Positions 32,345 through 43,690 are shown, numbered from the stretch's first letter. The stretch: DNA of 64,000 nt from Caryophanales bacterium UBA4951 (GCA_002397465.1 DHAP01000034.1:9088-73087), one strand, 5' to 3'. Made by a program: numbers and translations. The notes: generated by a model not told the origin, from the sequence alone.

Positions 32345-32824
32345 ATGGCTCAATGGTACATGAAACTCAACGTTCAGAAAAAAGCTCTTTTTCTCATGGC
32401 CATGGTGGCTTTGGGCGGCTTCTTGATCATGATACCCCTTTTCTTTTTGACCACCGACAGCGGGTATCCTTTGGGATCCTTGCCATTAGGGTGGCTTCTT
32501 GGGAGCGTCATCGAGCTATTGGCCTATTCGACGATCATCATGATGAGCAACGCCATCACGGCGAGTCAGAACAAAACGACTGGGATGGCCGCAGGCCTTG
32601 CCCTAGGCTCTCATTTCGTTAGATTCATTTTGTATTTGGCCGGCTTATTGATCAGTGCCATCTGCACCTTCAAAAGCGAATGGTTCGGAGGCTTCAACGC
32701 CTTCTCGTTCTATACCTGCGCCGCCGCCTACCTTCCGATGCTGTTCATCGTCCTTTTCACGCAATTCCGCGAGACGAGGCAGCTTCCTATAGAAACCATC
32801 AAGAACGAGGATGAAACTAAATGA
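32345..32824 (+). CDS. AtpI-position membrane protein of the ATP synthase operon
   Basis: 159 residues, four hydrophobic segments (about 14-34, 46-70, 82-105, 120-140). It occupies the place of atpI, whose product helps c-ring assembly or metal import, but sequence similarity to AtpI is not evident by eye. It overlaps atpB by 4 bases and shares the operon promoter, so a role in ATP synthase assembly is likely by position only. Confidence 0.65.
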   Translation: MAQWYMKLNVQKKALFLMAMVALGGFLIMIPLFFLTTDSGYPLGSLPLGWLLGSVIELLAYSTIIMMSNAITASQNKTTGMAAGLALGSHFVRFILYLAGLLISAICTFKSEWFGGFNAFSFYTCAAAYLPMLFIVLFTQFRETRQLPIETIKNEDETK

Positions 32825-33678
32825 TCACCATCCTTGCTGATACCGAAATGACCTATATGGACCGTATCTCCCAGATGTTTGATTGGGAGATGGATGGCCC
32901 GCTTTATTCCTCGTTAATCGTCATGCTCATCGTTCTCATCTTTGCCATCATCATCGGCATCAGAGCCCGCATTGGCCTAAAAAGAAAAGAATATCTTGAT
33001 AGGCCCCATGGCATTTTAATGGTTGGCGAATGGTACGCCGAATTCTGCCAAAACTTCGCCACGAAGAACATGGGCGCCTCCTTTGTCGACATGGGCGGGT
33101 ATTTCATGACTTTGTTTGCCTATCTCTTCATCGCCTTCAATTGGGGCCTCACCGGCATGCCGTCCATCATCGACTGGCTGGCCGCTCCGCTCTCATTGGC
33201 CCTTATCATGTTCGTCTTGATCCAATTCAACGGCCTGAGGTTCCAACATTGGCACTATTTCCATCGTTACGTCGAGCCTATCGCCATCTTCTTACCGATC
33301 AACTTGGTGACTATGTGGACTCCTATCATCTCCACGACGATGCGTCTATTGGGCAACTGCCTTAGCGGTACCATCATCATCGGCTTGGTGCAGTGGGCGC
33401 TCGGCGCAGCCAGCGATGCCCTCTTCGGATCGCTTTCGACCCTAGCCTATTCAAACTACATTCCATTCTGGGACGTCAGTCAGTCATACGCATGGACGAG
33501 CATTTGGCTCGCTCCGGCCGTGATGGGCGTCCTCAACATTTACTTCAGCTTATTCTCGGCGTTCGTCCAGACAACCGTCTTCTCGACGCTGACCGCCCTT
33601 TGGATCGCCCAGGAGAAGCCGGCTGAAGAACAGCCTTCGCTAACTTCTGACGCCCCAAGGCTTCAAGGCCAGGAATAA
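32821..33678 (+). CDS. atpB: ATP synthase Fo subunit a
   Basis: 285 residues, about six membrane helices. The essential Arg sits in the family helix TTMRLLGNCLSGTIIIG (about residues 172-190), matching the SLRLFGN region of other a subunits. This Arg releases the ion from each c subunit as the ring turns. The C-terminal ~25 residues form a Pro/Glu-rich cytoplasmic tail not usual for the family. Start overlaps the upstream gene (ATGA). Confidence 0.94.
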   Translation: MITILADTEMTYMDRISQMFDWEMDGPLYSSLIVMLIVLIFAIIIGIRARIGLKRKEYLDRPHGILMVGEWYAEFCQNFATKNMGASFVDMGGYFMTLFAYLFIAFNWGLTGMPSIIDWLAAPLSLALIMFVLIQFNGLRFQHWHYFHRYVEPIAIFLPINLVTMWTPIISTTMRLLGNCLSGTIIIGLVQWALGAASDALFGSLSTLAYSNYIPFWDVSQSYAWTSIWLAPAVMGVLNIYFSLFSAFVQTTVFSTLTALWIAQEKPAEEQPSLTSDAPRLQGQE

Positions 33679-33706
33679 GGACCAAATTTCACAAGGAGGA
33701 AAAACT

Positions 33707-33949
33707 ATGAGTTTGGGTTTAGTCGCTATCGCAGCCGCGATTTGTGTCGCCTTCGGATGCCTCTCCGCAATCGGTGAGAGTCTCATCTGCTGCCACGCCA
33801 TCGATGGAATGGCGAGAAACCCTGAGATGCAGGGCAAGCTTCAGTCAACGATGATCGTCGCCGTCGCTCTCGACGAATCGACCGCCATTTACTGCTTGAT
33901 CGTCGCCATTCTTATTCTCTTCATCCTTGGCTCCAAAGCCACGGCCTAA
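33707..33949 (+). CDS. atpE: ATP synthase Fo subunit c, sodium-type two-carboxylate
   Basis: 80 residues, two-helix hairpin. The polar loop ARNPEMQ (residues 36-42) corresponds to the usual RQPE. The ion site reads Glu 57, Ser 58, Thr 59 and Tyr 62 in DESTAIY, as in Na+-dependent c subunits of Propionigenium and Ilyobacter. Glu 24 in AIGES stands 33 residues before Glu 57, where Propionigenium has Gln 32 and Fusobacterium nucleatum has a second Glu. Asp 56 adds one more acid. A strong AAGGAGG precedes the ATG, as expected for the most highly made subunit. Confidence 0.93.
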   Translation: MSLGLVAIAAAICVAFGCLSAIGESLICCHAIDGMARNPEMQGKLQSTMIVAVALDESTAIYCLIVAILILFILGSKATA

Positions 33950-33958
33950 GGAAAACAT

Positions 33959-34516
33959 ATGAGGAGTTTATTCACCCTCATATTGGTTGACTCGCAGCCA
34001 TTCACTCCGGAGGATTTCCTCAAGAAGCTCTTTCCGAACTTTTGGAGCTTTTTGATCAACCTCATCGCCTTGATCATTCTTTTCATCTTGGTTTATTGGA
34101 TCGCCTATAAGCCCCTCAAGAAATACATCCAGGCCCGCAAGGACTACGTGGAGCATAACATCAGGGACTCTGAGAGAGCCAAAGCCATCAACGAAAAGAA
34201 AGTCGCGGAAGGGGACAAAATCATCTCCGACGCCAAGGGTGAGGCCAATAACATCATCCTTAAGGCCAAATCCGACGCCACCGTTTCGGCGGAAGGCATC
34301 GTGAATTCCGCCAAGGCCGAAGCCCAAGAAAGGCAAAAGGCCGCTGACGAAGCCATCAAACAAGCCGAAGCCAAGTCCAAGAAAGCCATCCATGACGAAA
34401 TCGTCAATGTGGCAATGGACGCCAGCAAGGCTGTTTTGGGCCGCGAAGTCACTTCCAAAGACAATGCCAAATTGATCGATGATTTCACATCGGGGGTCAA
34501 GAAAGATGGCAAATAG
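33959..34516 (+). CDS. atpF: ATP synthase Fo subunit b
   Basis: 185 residues. A hydrophobic segment FLINLIALIILFILVYWIAY (about 30-50) is followed by a long charged, Ala/Lys/Glu-rich helix (about 55-165), the dimeric peripheral stalk that holds F1 to the a subunit. Nine bases from atpE; its last 11 bases overlap atpH. Confidence 0.95.
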   Translation: MRSLFTLILVDSQPFTPEDFLKKLFPNFWSFLINLIALIILFILVYWIAYKPLKKYIQARKDYVEHNIRDSERAKAINEKKVAEGDKIISDAKGEANNIILKAKSDATVSAEGIVNSAKAEAQERQKAADEAIKQAEAKSKKAIHDEIVNVAMDASKAVLGREVTSKDNAKLIDDFTSGVKKDGK

Positions 34517-35060
34517 AGGGAGCTATCAGGTTTATGCCGAAGCCCTTTTTTCCTTGGCACAAGAGGAAAGGAAGGTCAAAGAATACCAGTCTGAACTCAA
34601 CAAAATCCGTGATGAGTTTGAGTCTAGACCCGATCTTTTGAATGTCCTTTCCTCTTATGCCATCGACAAGAAATCGCTTTATGAGCTATCTGACAAGCTC
34701 TTCTCTTCACCGACGTGCCCATCATTATCAGGGTTCATGAAAGTGCTGATCTCCCATCATTTGATCAGCCATTTCGCGGATGTCGAGGATGCCTTCCATT
34801 CATTGAGCAACGAGAGCTTAGGAATCAAAGAAGGAATCGTTTATTCGACTGAGCCTCTTAATAAAGAGGACATCGCCAACGTAGAAAAAGCCTTGGAGAG
34901 CCGTCTTAACAGCAAAGTCTATCTTACTAACCGCGTAGACAAAGGCCTCATCGGGGGCCTTAAGGTCGCCATCGACGGCAAAGTGTTCGATGGCTCCATC
35001 GAGAACAGGGTCGAAGCCCTGCGCGAGAAGCTTCTAAAACAAGCAGGAGGAGAATTATGA
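34506..35060 (+). CDS. atpH: ATP synthase F1 subunit delta
   Basis: 184 residues from ATG 34506 ([20 protein letters not shown]), typical OSCP/delta start with YAEALF. The C-terminal part contains the family pattern [22 protein letters not shown] (conserved Gly-Gly and Asp). It joins the peripheral stalk to the F1 crown. An earlier in-frame start at 34479 would add a non-homologous extension inside atpF. Confidence 0.95.
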   Translation: MANRGSYQVYAEALFSLAQEERKVKEYQSELNKIRDEFESRPDLLNVLSSYAIDKKSLYELSDKLFSSPTCPSLSGFMKVLISHHLISHFADVEDAFHSLSNESLGIKEGIVYSTEPLNKEDIANVEKALESRLNSKVYLTNRVDKGLIGGLKVAIDGKVFDGSIENRVEALREKLLKQAGGEL

Positions 35061-36562
35061 ACATTCAGGCTGGCGAGATTAGCGCCCTTATCAAAGAAGA
35101 AATCAAATCGTTCAAGGGCCAACTTGAAAGCGACGACGTCGGAACCGTCATATCGGTCGGCGACGGGATTGCCCTCATATATGGTTTGAAGAACGCCATG
35201 CTCGGAGAGCTTCTGCTTTTCCCACATGACATCTTCGGCATGGTCATGAACCTCAACGTCGACGATGTCGGCGCGGTCTTGCTTGGCGAGGACGTCAAAA
35301 TCAAAGAAGGCGACACCGTCAAGAGAACCGGCAAAGTGGTGGAAGTCCCGGTCGGCGACGGAATGCTCGGAAGAGTCGTTTCCTCCTTGGGCGCCCCGAT
35401 TGACGATTTGGGTCCTATATCATATACAAAGACACGCCCAATCGAAAGAATCGCTCCGGGCGTCATGAAAAGAAAATCGGTCGACACCCCGCTTGAGACC
35501 GGCATAAAAGCCATCGATTCCATGATTCCTATCGGGCGTGGTCAGCGTGAGCTTATCATCGGCGACCGTCAGACTGGCAAGACCTCCATCGCCATCGACG
35601 CCATCGTCAATCAGCGTGGCAAAAACGTCAAATGCGTCTACGTCGCCATCGGCCAGAAGAATTCTTCCGTCGCCTCTTTGGTGAACAAGCTTAAAGAAAA
35701 GCACTGCTTTGATTACGTGACCGTCGTCAACGCCTCGGCCTCAGAACCGGCTCCGCAGCAATACATCGCCCCGTTCGCCGGCATGGCCATCGCCGAGGAA
35801 TGGATGGAAAGCGGCCAAGACGTTCTTATCGTCTTCGATGACCTTTCCAAACACGCCGTCGCTTATAGAACTTTGTCATTGCTCTTAAGAAGGGCTCCAG
35901 GACGTGAGGCTTACCCAGGCGACATTTTCTACCTCCATTCAAGGCTTCTTGAAAGAGCTTGCAAACTTGCCCCTGAATTCGGAGGCGGCTCCATTACCGC
36001 CCTTCCGATCATCGAGACCCAGGCCGGAGACATCTCCGCCTATATTCCTACCAACGTCATCTCCATCACCGATGGTCAGATCTTCCTCGTGAGCGATTAT
36101 TTCGCCGCCGGGCAAAGACCAGCCGTCGATTCGGGCTTCTCCGTCAGCCGTGTCGGCTCGGCCGCGCAGGTCAAAGCCATGAAGCAAGTCGCCGGATCAT
36201 TGAAGATCGAGCTTGCCAACTACCGTGAGAATCTTTCTTTCTCCCAGTTCGGCAGCGACCTCGACCCTGAGACCAAGAAGATTCTTACCCATGGCGCCGT
36301 CGTCACCGAGGCTTTGAAACAAGTCAACTTCGCCCCTCTTAGCATGGAGACGGAAATCATGGAGCTTTTCGCGGTCAAAAACCGTTACCTCGATGATCTC
36401 AAACTCGAGGACGTCAACCCGTTCCTTGAAGGAATGTGCGACTACATCAAAGACAATCACAAAGAGCTCATCGACGAATTGAAGAGCAAAAAGATTTTCT
36501 CGCCAGAACTTGAGGCTTCCTTCAAGAAAGCCATTGAGGACTACAAACTCTCGAGGCAATAG
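35057..36562 (+). CDS. atpA: ATP synthase F1 subunit alpha
   Basis: 501 residues. Regulatory nucleotide-binding subunit; P-loop GDRQTGKTS near residue 170, then the alpha signature region [20 protein letters not shown] and the Arg-finger segment [13 protein letters not shown] (about 355-367). Full length. ATGA overlap with atpH. Confidence 0.98.
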   Translation: MNIQAGEISALIKEEIKSFKGQLESDDVGTVISVGDGIALIYGLKNAMLGELLLFPHDIFGMVMNLNVDDVGAVLLGEDVKIKEGDTVKRTGKVVEVPVGDGMLGRVVSSLGAPIDDLGPISYTKTRPIERIAPGVMKRKSVDTPLETGIKAIDSMIPIGRGQRELIIGDRQTGKTSIAIDAIVNQRGKNVKCVYVAIGQKNSSVASLVNKLKEKHCFDYVTVVNASASEPAPQQYIAPFAGMAIAEEWMESGQDVLIVFDDLSKHAVAYRTLSLLLRRAPGREAYPGDIFYLHSRLLERACKLAPEFGGGSITALPIIETQAGDISAYIPTNVISITDGQIFLVSDYFAAGQRPAVDSGFSVSRVGSAAQVKAMKQVAGSLKIELANYRENLSFSQFGSDLDPETKKILTHGAVVTEALKQVNFAPLSMETEIMELFAVKNRYLDDLKLEDVNPFLEGMCDYIKDNHKELIDELKSKKIFSPELEASFKKAIEDYKLSRQ

Positions 36563-36564
36563 GA

Positions 36565-37425
36565 ATGGGGCTCGGCTTAAGCAAAACCAAACATCGTATC
36601 CAGGCCGTCAAAGGGACTGAGAAGATCACGAAGTCGATGGAACTCATCGCCACCGTGAAACTCAAACAGTTCCGCGACGCTTACGAGAAAACAAACGCCT
36701 ACACCGATGAGTATGCCAAACTCATGGCCGAGCTTTTCGCGCACGACACCGAGACAGGAAGCCATTATGGCAAGCCGAATGAAGACGTCAAAAGCTGTCT
36801 CTTCATCGTCATTTCCTCTGATTTGGGCTTATGCGGCAGCTACAACAACGAACTCTTCAAATGGGTCAATAAATGTGCGACTGAGAACGACGTGATCGCC
36901 CCGATAGGGAGCAAAGCCGTCCACCATTATTCCCACGATGAGAGATTCAAGAACATCAACCACGATTTCGAGTCGCTTTCTCTAGGAAGCCTCGATTTGT
37001 CGAAGATTCATTCCTTGTGCTCCAGGCTCAAGGATTCGTTCAACGCCAAACGCTACTCGAGGATCTACATGATCTTCACCCATTACGTCAATTCCATCAC
37101 CTTTGCCCCAACGAGATTCCAGCTTCTCCCGGTGCAGGTGAAACAGAGCAAATGGGAGAACGAGACCTATTGCCCGCCTCTATTCGATGAGCCCCCGAGA
37201 ACGATGATCCATCGTTTCATGGACGATTACCTCTCAGCCGTCTTCTATGGAAGGCTGGTCGAAAGCGAACTATCGGAGCAAGCCTCAAGAAGAACCGCGA
37301 TGGATAACGCCAACGACAACGCCGATAGAATGTTGCAAGAGCTGACGATTGAATACAACAAAGCCAGGCAGAACGCCATAACCCAGGAGATTACCGAGGT
37401 TGTGAGCGGGGCCTCGGCCAACTAG
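36565..37425 (+). CDS. atpG: ATP synthase F1 subunit gamma
   Basis: 286 residues. The coiled-coil termini are typical: KTKHRIQAVKGTEKITKSME at the start and RRTAMDNANDNADRMLQEL at the end. The conserved SSDLGLCGSYN loop is present near residue 88. Forms the central rotating shaft. Confidence 0.97.
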   Translation: MGLGLSKTKHRIQAVKGTEKITKSMELIATVKLKQFRDAYEKTNAYTDEYAKLMAELFAHDTETGSHYGKPNEDVKSCLFIVISSDLGLCGSYNNELFKWVNKCATENDVIAPIGSKAVHHYSHDERFKNINHDFESLSLGSLDLSKIHSLCSRLKDSFNAKRYSRIYMIFTHYVNSITFAPTRFQLLPVQVKQSKWENETYCPPLFDEPPRTMIHRFMDDYLSAVFYGRLVESELSEQASRRTAMDNANDNADRMLQELTIEYNKARQNAITQEITEVVSGASAN

Positions 37426-39230
<1,805 letters not shown>

Positions 39231-39239
39231 AAAAGACTC

Positions 39240-39245
39240 TATAAT
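39240..39245 (+). promoter_or_regulatory. -10 element before the ATP-grasp gene
   Basis: TATAAT at 39240-39245, ten bases after the atpC stop. A poor -35 (TGGACT, 39215-39220) lies 19 bases upstream. The transcript would carry AAAGAGG about nine bases before ATG 39273. Confidence 0.45.
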
Positions 39246-39272
39246 GTTTGGGAACAAACAAAGAGGATAATT

Positions 39273-40496
39273 ATGAACTTCATCTTCATCTCTCCTAATT
39301 TCCCACCCCGTTACTTCAAATGGGTTGAAGCCTTAAAAGACCATGGCGTCACTGTTTTAGGCATTGGCGACTCACCTGAATACGATGTCCACCCACGTTT
39401 ACAAAAATCCTTGAGCGAATATGTTTTCGTCGATGATCTCTCCTCTTTTGAGAAGATGCTTGCAGCTTGCAAGTATTATGAGAAGAAATACGGCCGCATC
39501 TCCTTCATCGAAAGCGACAACGAGTGGTGGCTTTACATGGATTCCCGTCTCCGCGAAGCCATGAACGTCACCTCGGGGTTCTTCCCGAAAGAGATGGAAC
39601 GCATCAAAGCCAAGTCCGCGATGAAGGAATGCTTCAACAAAGGCGGGGCCAAGACGATGCGTTACACGTTGCTAGACGGCCCTAAAGACCTCGAGAAAGC
39701 CAAGACATTCATCAAGGAAGTCGGCTATCCGGTCTTTGTTAAGCCAAACGTCGGCGTCGGCGCCAGCGATTCTTTTGCCATTCATAATGACGAAGAATTG
39801 GGCAAGTTCCTTTCCAAGCCCTTAAGCGAAACCTACATAATGGAGGAATTCATCAAAGGGTTCATCGTTTCCTTTGATGGGGTCTGCGATTCTAAATCAA
39901 ACGTCGTTTTCTGCACGAGCGATCATTTCATGACCCCGATCGCGACGGTCGTCAATGACAACACCGACTATTATTATTACAACAACCCCTTTGCCCTTCC
40001 TTTTCATGACATCGATGGCAAGGACTTCGAAAAAGTCGGGAGAGCGGTGGTCAAAGCCTTCGGCATCAGACAACGTTTCTTCCACATCGAGTTCTTCGTC
40101 TTGACGGAAGATAAGCCAGGCTTCGCCAAGAAAGGCGAATTCGTGGCCCTTGAGTGCAACATGAGACCGGCCGGCGGCTTTACTCCTGACCTCATAGACT
40201 ACGCGAACTCGGTCAGCTGTTATGAAATCTGGGCCGATATCGTCTGCTTTGACGAGAACCGCCAGAATATGTCGCTCCCGAAATACTATGCCTTCGCATC
40301 TCATAGAAAGGATATCATCGCCTATAAAAACACCCGTGATGCCATCCTTGGCAAATATGGGACGAACCTTTGCATGAGCGGCCGCTACCCAGCCCACATG
40401 GCCCTAGCGATGGGGGACGAGTACTATTACGCCAAATTCAGCGATTTCGAAGAAGGACTGGCTTTTGACAAGTTCGTCCGTGAGCGAAAAGACTAA
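39273..40496 (+). CDS. ATP-grasp ligase-like enzyme
   Basis: 407 residues. N-terminal Rossmann-like segment (MNFIFISPNFPPRYFKWVEA), middle ATP-grasp lid with VGYPVFVKPNVGVGASDSF (about residues 149-167), YIMEEFIKGFIVSFDGV, and the metal-binding strand FVALECNMRPAGGFTPDL with Glu and Asn. The fold joins a carboxylate to an amine or thiol using ATP. The C-terminal 80 residues do not suggest a substrate. It resembles carbamoyl-phosphate-synthase-like single-domain ligases, and the product is unknown. Its stop overlaps the convergent lipoprotein gene by 4 bases. Confidence 0.82.
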   Translation: MNFIFISPNFPPRYFKWVEALKDHGVTVLGIGDSPEYDVHPRLQKSLSEYVFVDDLSSFEKMLAACKYYEKKYGRISFIESDNEWWLYMDSRLREAMNVTSGFFPKEMERIKAKSAMKECFNKGGAKTMRYTLLDGPKDLEKAKTFIKEVGYPVFVKPNVGVGASDSFAIHNDEELGKFLSKPLSETYIMEEFIKGFIVSFDGVCDSKSNVVFCTSDHFMTPIATVVNDNTDYYYYNNPFALPFHDIDGKDFEKVGRAVVKAFGIRQRFFHIEFFVLTEDKPGFAKKGEFVALECNMRPAGGFTPDLIDYANSVSCYEIWADIVCFDENRQNMSLPKYYAFASHRKDIIAYKNTRDAILGKYGTNLCMSGRYPAHMALAMGDEYYYAKFSDFEEGLAFDKFVRERKD

Positions 40497-41281
40497 CTGG
40501 CAAAATAAGAACTGAGGAGGGCGAGGCCCTCCTCTTTTTTTGCCTCGTTGTAGTTTTCTATGCCAATAGAGAGAGTGCCGGCTTCATGAGGAAGGGAAGA
40601 ATCGCTTTCAAAAGAAGCTGATTCCTCCTCATCGAGGTGCTCGATGTCAAAGAGGAGAAGGCTCTTGGAACTGTTCTTCCCAAGAGAGACTATATCGGAC
40701 AAATACGATAAAGAATCATCGGAATAATCGAAGAAATATATTGGGGTGTCATCGCTTTTTTCGCCCAATAAAGTGGAGTAATGATAGACGAAAGACAAGC
40801 CACTGGAATTCTTTACTTGGCCCGAAACGAAATTGTCGAGGTACTTCCTCGAGACGTTTCCGGAGGCGACGACGGTTTTGAAAGACTCCGAAAGATAGAA
40901 AAGGGTCGGGGTCCCGAATGATGACCAATCGTAGGAGGAATAATACTCTTTCAAAGAGTCAAAACCCGAATCGCTGGCAAAATCTGTGATAGAGACGTAA
41001 TTGATGTAATTGTCCTGGGCCCAGGAAAGGAAGGTCGGCTCAAAAGAGAGACAATGAGAACAGGATGAGGAGGTGAGGCAGAAAAACACCCCGACATCGA
41101 GTTTGGCCAAGGCTATTCCTTCATCGACGCTCAGCGAAGAAGAATAGGCTTCATAGGTGGCATTAAGCTTTTTCACGCCCATCTCGGCGTTATGGATCAG
41201 ATAGATGTCTTCTTTCGTAGACGAGCAAGAGGAAAGAAGAAGCGGCAAGATGGCAATGAAGGGCAGAAACGCTTTTTTCAT
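40493..41281 (-). CDS. Thioredoxin-fold lipoprotein
   Basis: 262 residues from ATG 41281. The signal peptide ends at lipobox LLSSC (Cys 19). A thioredoxin-like domain follows: strand LDVGVFFCLTS, redox motif CSHC at residues 74-77, and a cis-Pro loop FGTPTLFYL about 60 residues later. It should be an extracytoplasmic dithiol/disulfide protein, possibly reducing or forming disulfides in exported proteins. The C-terminal 120 residues are Ser/Glu-rich without family match. An in-frame GTG lies one codon upstream. The two Cys-containing exported giants in this window are conceivable substrates (speculative). Confidence 0.75.
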   Translation of the reverse strand: MKKAFLPFIAILPLLLSSCSSTKEDIYLIHNAEMGVKKLNATYEAYSSSLSVDEGIALAKLDVGVFFCLTSSSCSHCLSFEPTFLSWAQDNYINYVSITDFASDSGFDSLKEYYSSYDWSSFGTPTLFYLSESFKTVVASGNVSRKYLDNFVSGQVKNSSGLSFVYHYSTLLGEKSDDTPIYFFDYSDDSLSYLSDIVSLGKNSSKSLLLFDIEHLDEEESASFESDSSLPHEAGTLSIGIENYNEAKKEEGLALLSSYFAS

Positions 41282-41287
41282 CACATT

Positions 41288-41293
41288 AATATA
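41288..41293 (-). promoter_or_regulatory. -10 element, leaderless start for the thioredoxin-fold lipoprotein
   Basis: Minus strand TATATT (41293-41288) ends six bases before ATG 41281. No Shine-Dalgarno; -35 not recognisable. Confidence 0.45.
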
Positions 41294-41336
41294 GCGGAAT
41301 TTTCTTCATTATGCCGAAAAATCCATCATTAAGTGC

Positions 41337-41342
41337 TAAGAT
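41337..41342 (+). promoter_or_regulatory. -10 element before ppa
   Basis: TAAGAT at 41337-41342. The short leader carries AAAGG nine bases before ATG 41368. Confidence 0.35.
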
Positions 41343-41367
41343 ATCCCTATCTTGAAAGGTTTTGTCT

Positions 41368-41904
41368 ATGAATATTTGGCATGCGGTCAATAAAGACCGC
41401 GTCACTCCTGACGAATTTGTCGCCTGCATCGAAATCAGCGCTGGAAGCAAAAACAAGTACGAGCTCGATAAGCAGACCGGGGCTTTGATCCTTGATAGGA
41501 TTCTTTTCACCGCCACGCACTACCCACAGAATTATGGTTTTATCCCACATACTTTGTCCGAGGATGGCGATCCTTTGGACGTTTTGGTCATCTGCTCGGA
41601 GCCTATCGTTCCTCTGGCCCTCACGACTTGCTACCCAATCGGCGTGTTGGAGATGGAAGATACCGGAAGCAAAGACGAGAAGATAATCGCCATATGCGCG
41701 CACGACCCATTGTATAATGGTTACCGTGATATCTGCCAATTGCCGCCTCATGTCAGCGAGGAAATCCAACATTTCTTCACCGTCTACAAGGAACTAGAAC
41801 ATGGTAAGCACACCGTCGTTAAGGACATTCGCGGCCGTGATGCCGCGAAGGAGATCATCTTAAGAGACATTGAAGCTTATGAGCGTGCCTTCCCTCAAAA
41901 ATAG
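41368..41904 (+). CDS. ppa: Family I inorganic pyrophosphatase
   Basis: 178 residues. Motifs: EISAGSKNKYELDKQTG with the conserved Lys/Glu, FTATHYPQNYGFIPHTL, and the signature DGDPLDVLVI with three metal-binding Asp. It hydrolyses pyrophosphate released by biosynthesis in the cytoplasm. ATG 41368 is preferred over an in-frame TTG at 41362 because AAAGG lies at a normal distance. The end overlaps the VanZ-like gene. Confidence 0.95.
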   Translation: MNIWHAVNKDRVTPDEFVACIEISAGSKNKYELDKQTGALILDRILFTATHYPQNYGFIPHTLSEDGDPLDVLVICSEPIVPLALTTCYPIGVLEMEDTGSKDEKIIAICAHDPLYNGYRDICQLPPHVSEEIQHFFTVYKELEHGKHTVVKDIRGRDAAKEIILRDIEAYERAFPQK

Positions 41905-43690
41905 AAAACCTGTCGTTTACGTCTTCTTTTCATTGTTTGTTTTCTTCGGGGCCTTCTTCCTCGCCATGAGCTGTGTCCCTGGCAGCGCCTCTTCTAATCA
42001 AAGCAACTGGGTCGCCAACCTTTTGGCCTCTTTCGTCAACGTCTTTGAAGACACTTCGCCAGCCACTAAAGTAGAGCCAAGTGCCTTATTGACGAAGGAT
42101 GATTCCTCAACCAAAAGCTTTGACTCTTCTTTCTTGAATCTTGATAACCCCAGCCTTTCCAGCCCCAAGATGGCGGTCGGAAGCACGACGAGGCTGACTT
42201 TTTCCGTTGATAAGCCAGAACTTAATAAAGGCGAGTATGTCGACCCCTCCTTCACCGTCACAAGGGAAGATGGAAGCGATGAGTCCTTATACACCATCAA
42301 CATCGATCCGACCACGTATACGGTCAGACTGGTCTCTAGATGTGATGTCGAAGAAGACAAAGCCTGCAAAGTCTTGATCCAGGCCGGAGATGAAGCGAAG
42401 AGCGAAAACCAGTACGAATACTCTTTCGACATCGTCAAACGCCAAACGCCATATCGTTATGAGGTTACGGCCAAAGACGACAACATCACGCTTTCGGTCA
42501 ATGAGACATATACCTTGGACACCGAGCTTTTGTCCGATGGGCATGATGAAAGCTATCTTGAGCGTTATTACGACAAGACTCTTTTGGAGCACTCTCCTAT
42601 CAGCGGTGGCATCAGCGTCGACGAATATGGGGTCATTCACGCCTACCAAACCGGGACTTATGTCGCTAGTTATGGCGGAACATCCTTTAACGTCACCGTT
42701 AATGGAAGCGTGAATAAGCCAAGCGGCAGCCTTTCACTGAGCCATGACGATGGGACGCTTCACATCGAGGATTACGACCATGATGGGACCGGGGTCAACC
42801 TTCAAGCCGTTTGGAGCGATGAGGTTCCTGATTCTTCGATTCGCTGGGAAAGCAGCAATGAGATGATAGCCAGAGTCATCGTCGACACGGATGATTCATC
42901 AAAATGCACCGTAAAGGGTTATAGAGAAGCAGGGGAAGTGACCATCAGCGCCATATCCAACGCCGACAATTCCATCAAAGCCAGCTACACATTGTCTTCC
43001 TCTGAAAGCGTGCCTGACGAGAATAGCTTCAATCTTGTCTACTCAGGCAAAGAGTTGCCTTCTTCCATGATTTCCCATTCGGCAAAAATTGTGGTGGTTA
43101 CTCTTGATATACCAGATGGCGTCTTTGTTTCCGATAAAAGACTCATCGCCACCAGCGATAACGAGAACGCGGTTGAGATCGATGGGAACGGAACCCAATA
43201 CATCGCCTTGTCATTCCACCAGGTAGGTGACGCCAACATCACGATCCAAAGCGTCGGCAATCAATCTTTGAAAAAGACCATCTCCGTCAACATCCAGGCT
43301 GAGCTCAACCAGGACCCGGACGACCCTGAATATCAAATGTCCGTCAGAAAAATCGTCGGACATCTTGGATGGTTCACCTTAGGCGGGGCTTTTGGGACGT
43401 TGTTCTTCTATTTCTTCGTCGAAGGTTTCATGAAAAAGGAGTTCTCCTTACTTTTCAGCTCCCTCAGCGGCTTGCTCGTCGCCGGACTCAGCGAGATGAT
43501 TCAGATGTTCATCCCAGGACGCGGGGCCACCTTCACGGACATCGGCATCGACTTCGGTGGATATATGATCGGTCTCATTTTGTCTTATCTTGGGATTCTC
43601 CTGGTTCTGCACATCAAAAAGAAAAAGAAGGGGAATGCCCCTTCTAGTGATCAAAAGATAGACGCTACCGAAGAAAATCAAAGCAAATAG
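41879..43690 (+). CDS. VanZ-like membrane protein split by a large extracellular Ig-like insert
   Basis: 603 residues. Membrane helix 1 is at about 12-36 and ends in SCVPGSAS. Helices 2-4 lie at about 490-590, carrying the VanZ signature SEMIQMFIPGRGATFTDIG followed by DFGGYMIGL. In ordinary VanZ proteins helix 1 and helix 2 are joined by a short loop; here ~450 residues intervene. They contain bacterial Ig-like (Big_2) patterns: ISVDEYGVIHAYQTGTYVAS, IRWESSNEMIARVI and a following KCTVKGYREAGEVTISA. VanZ family members affect teicoplanin resistance by an unknown mechanism. The start is uncertain (ATG 41879 inside ppa, or TTG 41870). Coupled to ppa by overlap. Confidence 0.82.
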   Translation: MSVPSLKNRKPVVYVFFSLFVFFGAFFLAMSCVPGSASSNQSNWVANLLASFVNVFEDTSPATKVEPSALLTKDDSSTKSFDSSFLNLDNPSLSSPKMAVGSTTRLTFSVDKPELNKGEYVDPSFTVTREDGSDESLYTINIDPTTYTVRLVSRCDVEEDKACKVLIQAGDEAKSENQYEYSFDIVKRQTPYRYEVTAKDDNITLSVNETYTLDTELLSDGHDESYLERYYDKTLLEHSPISGGISVDEYGVIHAYQTGTYVASYGGTSFNVTVNGSVNKPSGSLSLSHDDGTLHIEDYDHDGTGVNLQAVWSDEVPDSSIRWESSNEMIARVIVDTDDSSKCTVKGYREAGEVTISAISNADNSIKASYTLSSSESVPDENSFNLVYSGKELPSSMISHSAKIVVVTLDIPDGVFVSDKRLIATSDNENAVEIDGNGTQYIALSFHQVGDANITIQSVGNQSLKKTISVNIQAELNQDPDDPEYQMSVRKIVGHLGWFTLGGAFGTLFFYFFVEGFMKKEFSLLFSSLSGLLVAGLSEMIQMFIPGRGATFTDIGIDFGGYMIGLILSYLGILLVLHIKKKKKGNAPSSDQKIDATEENQSK

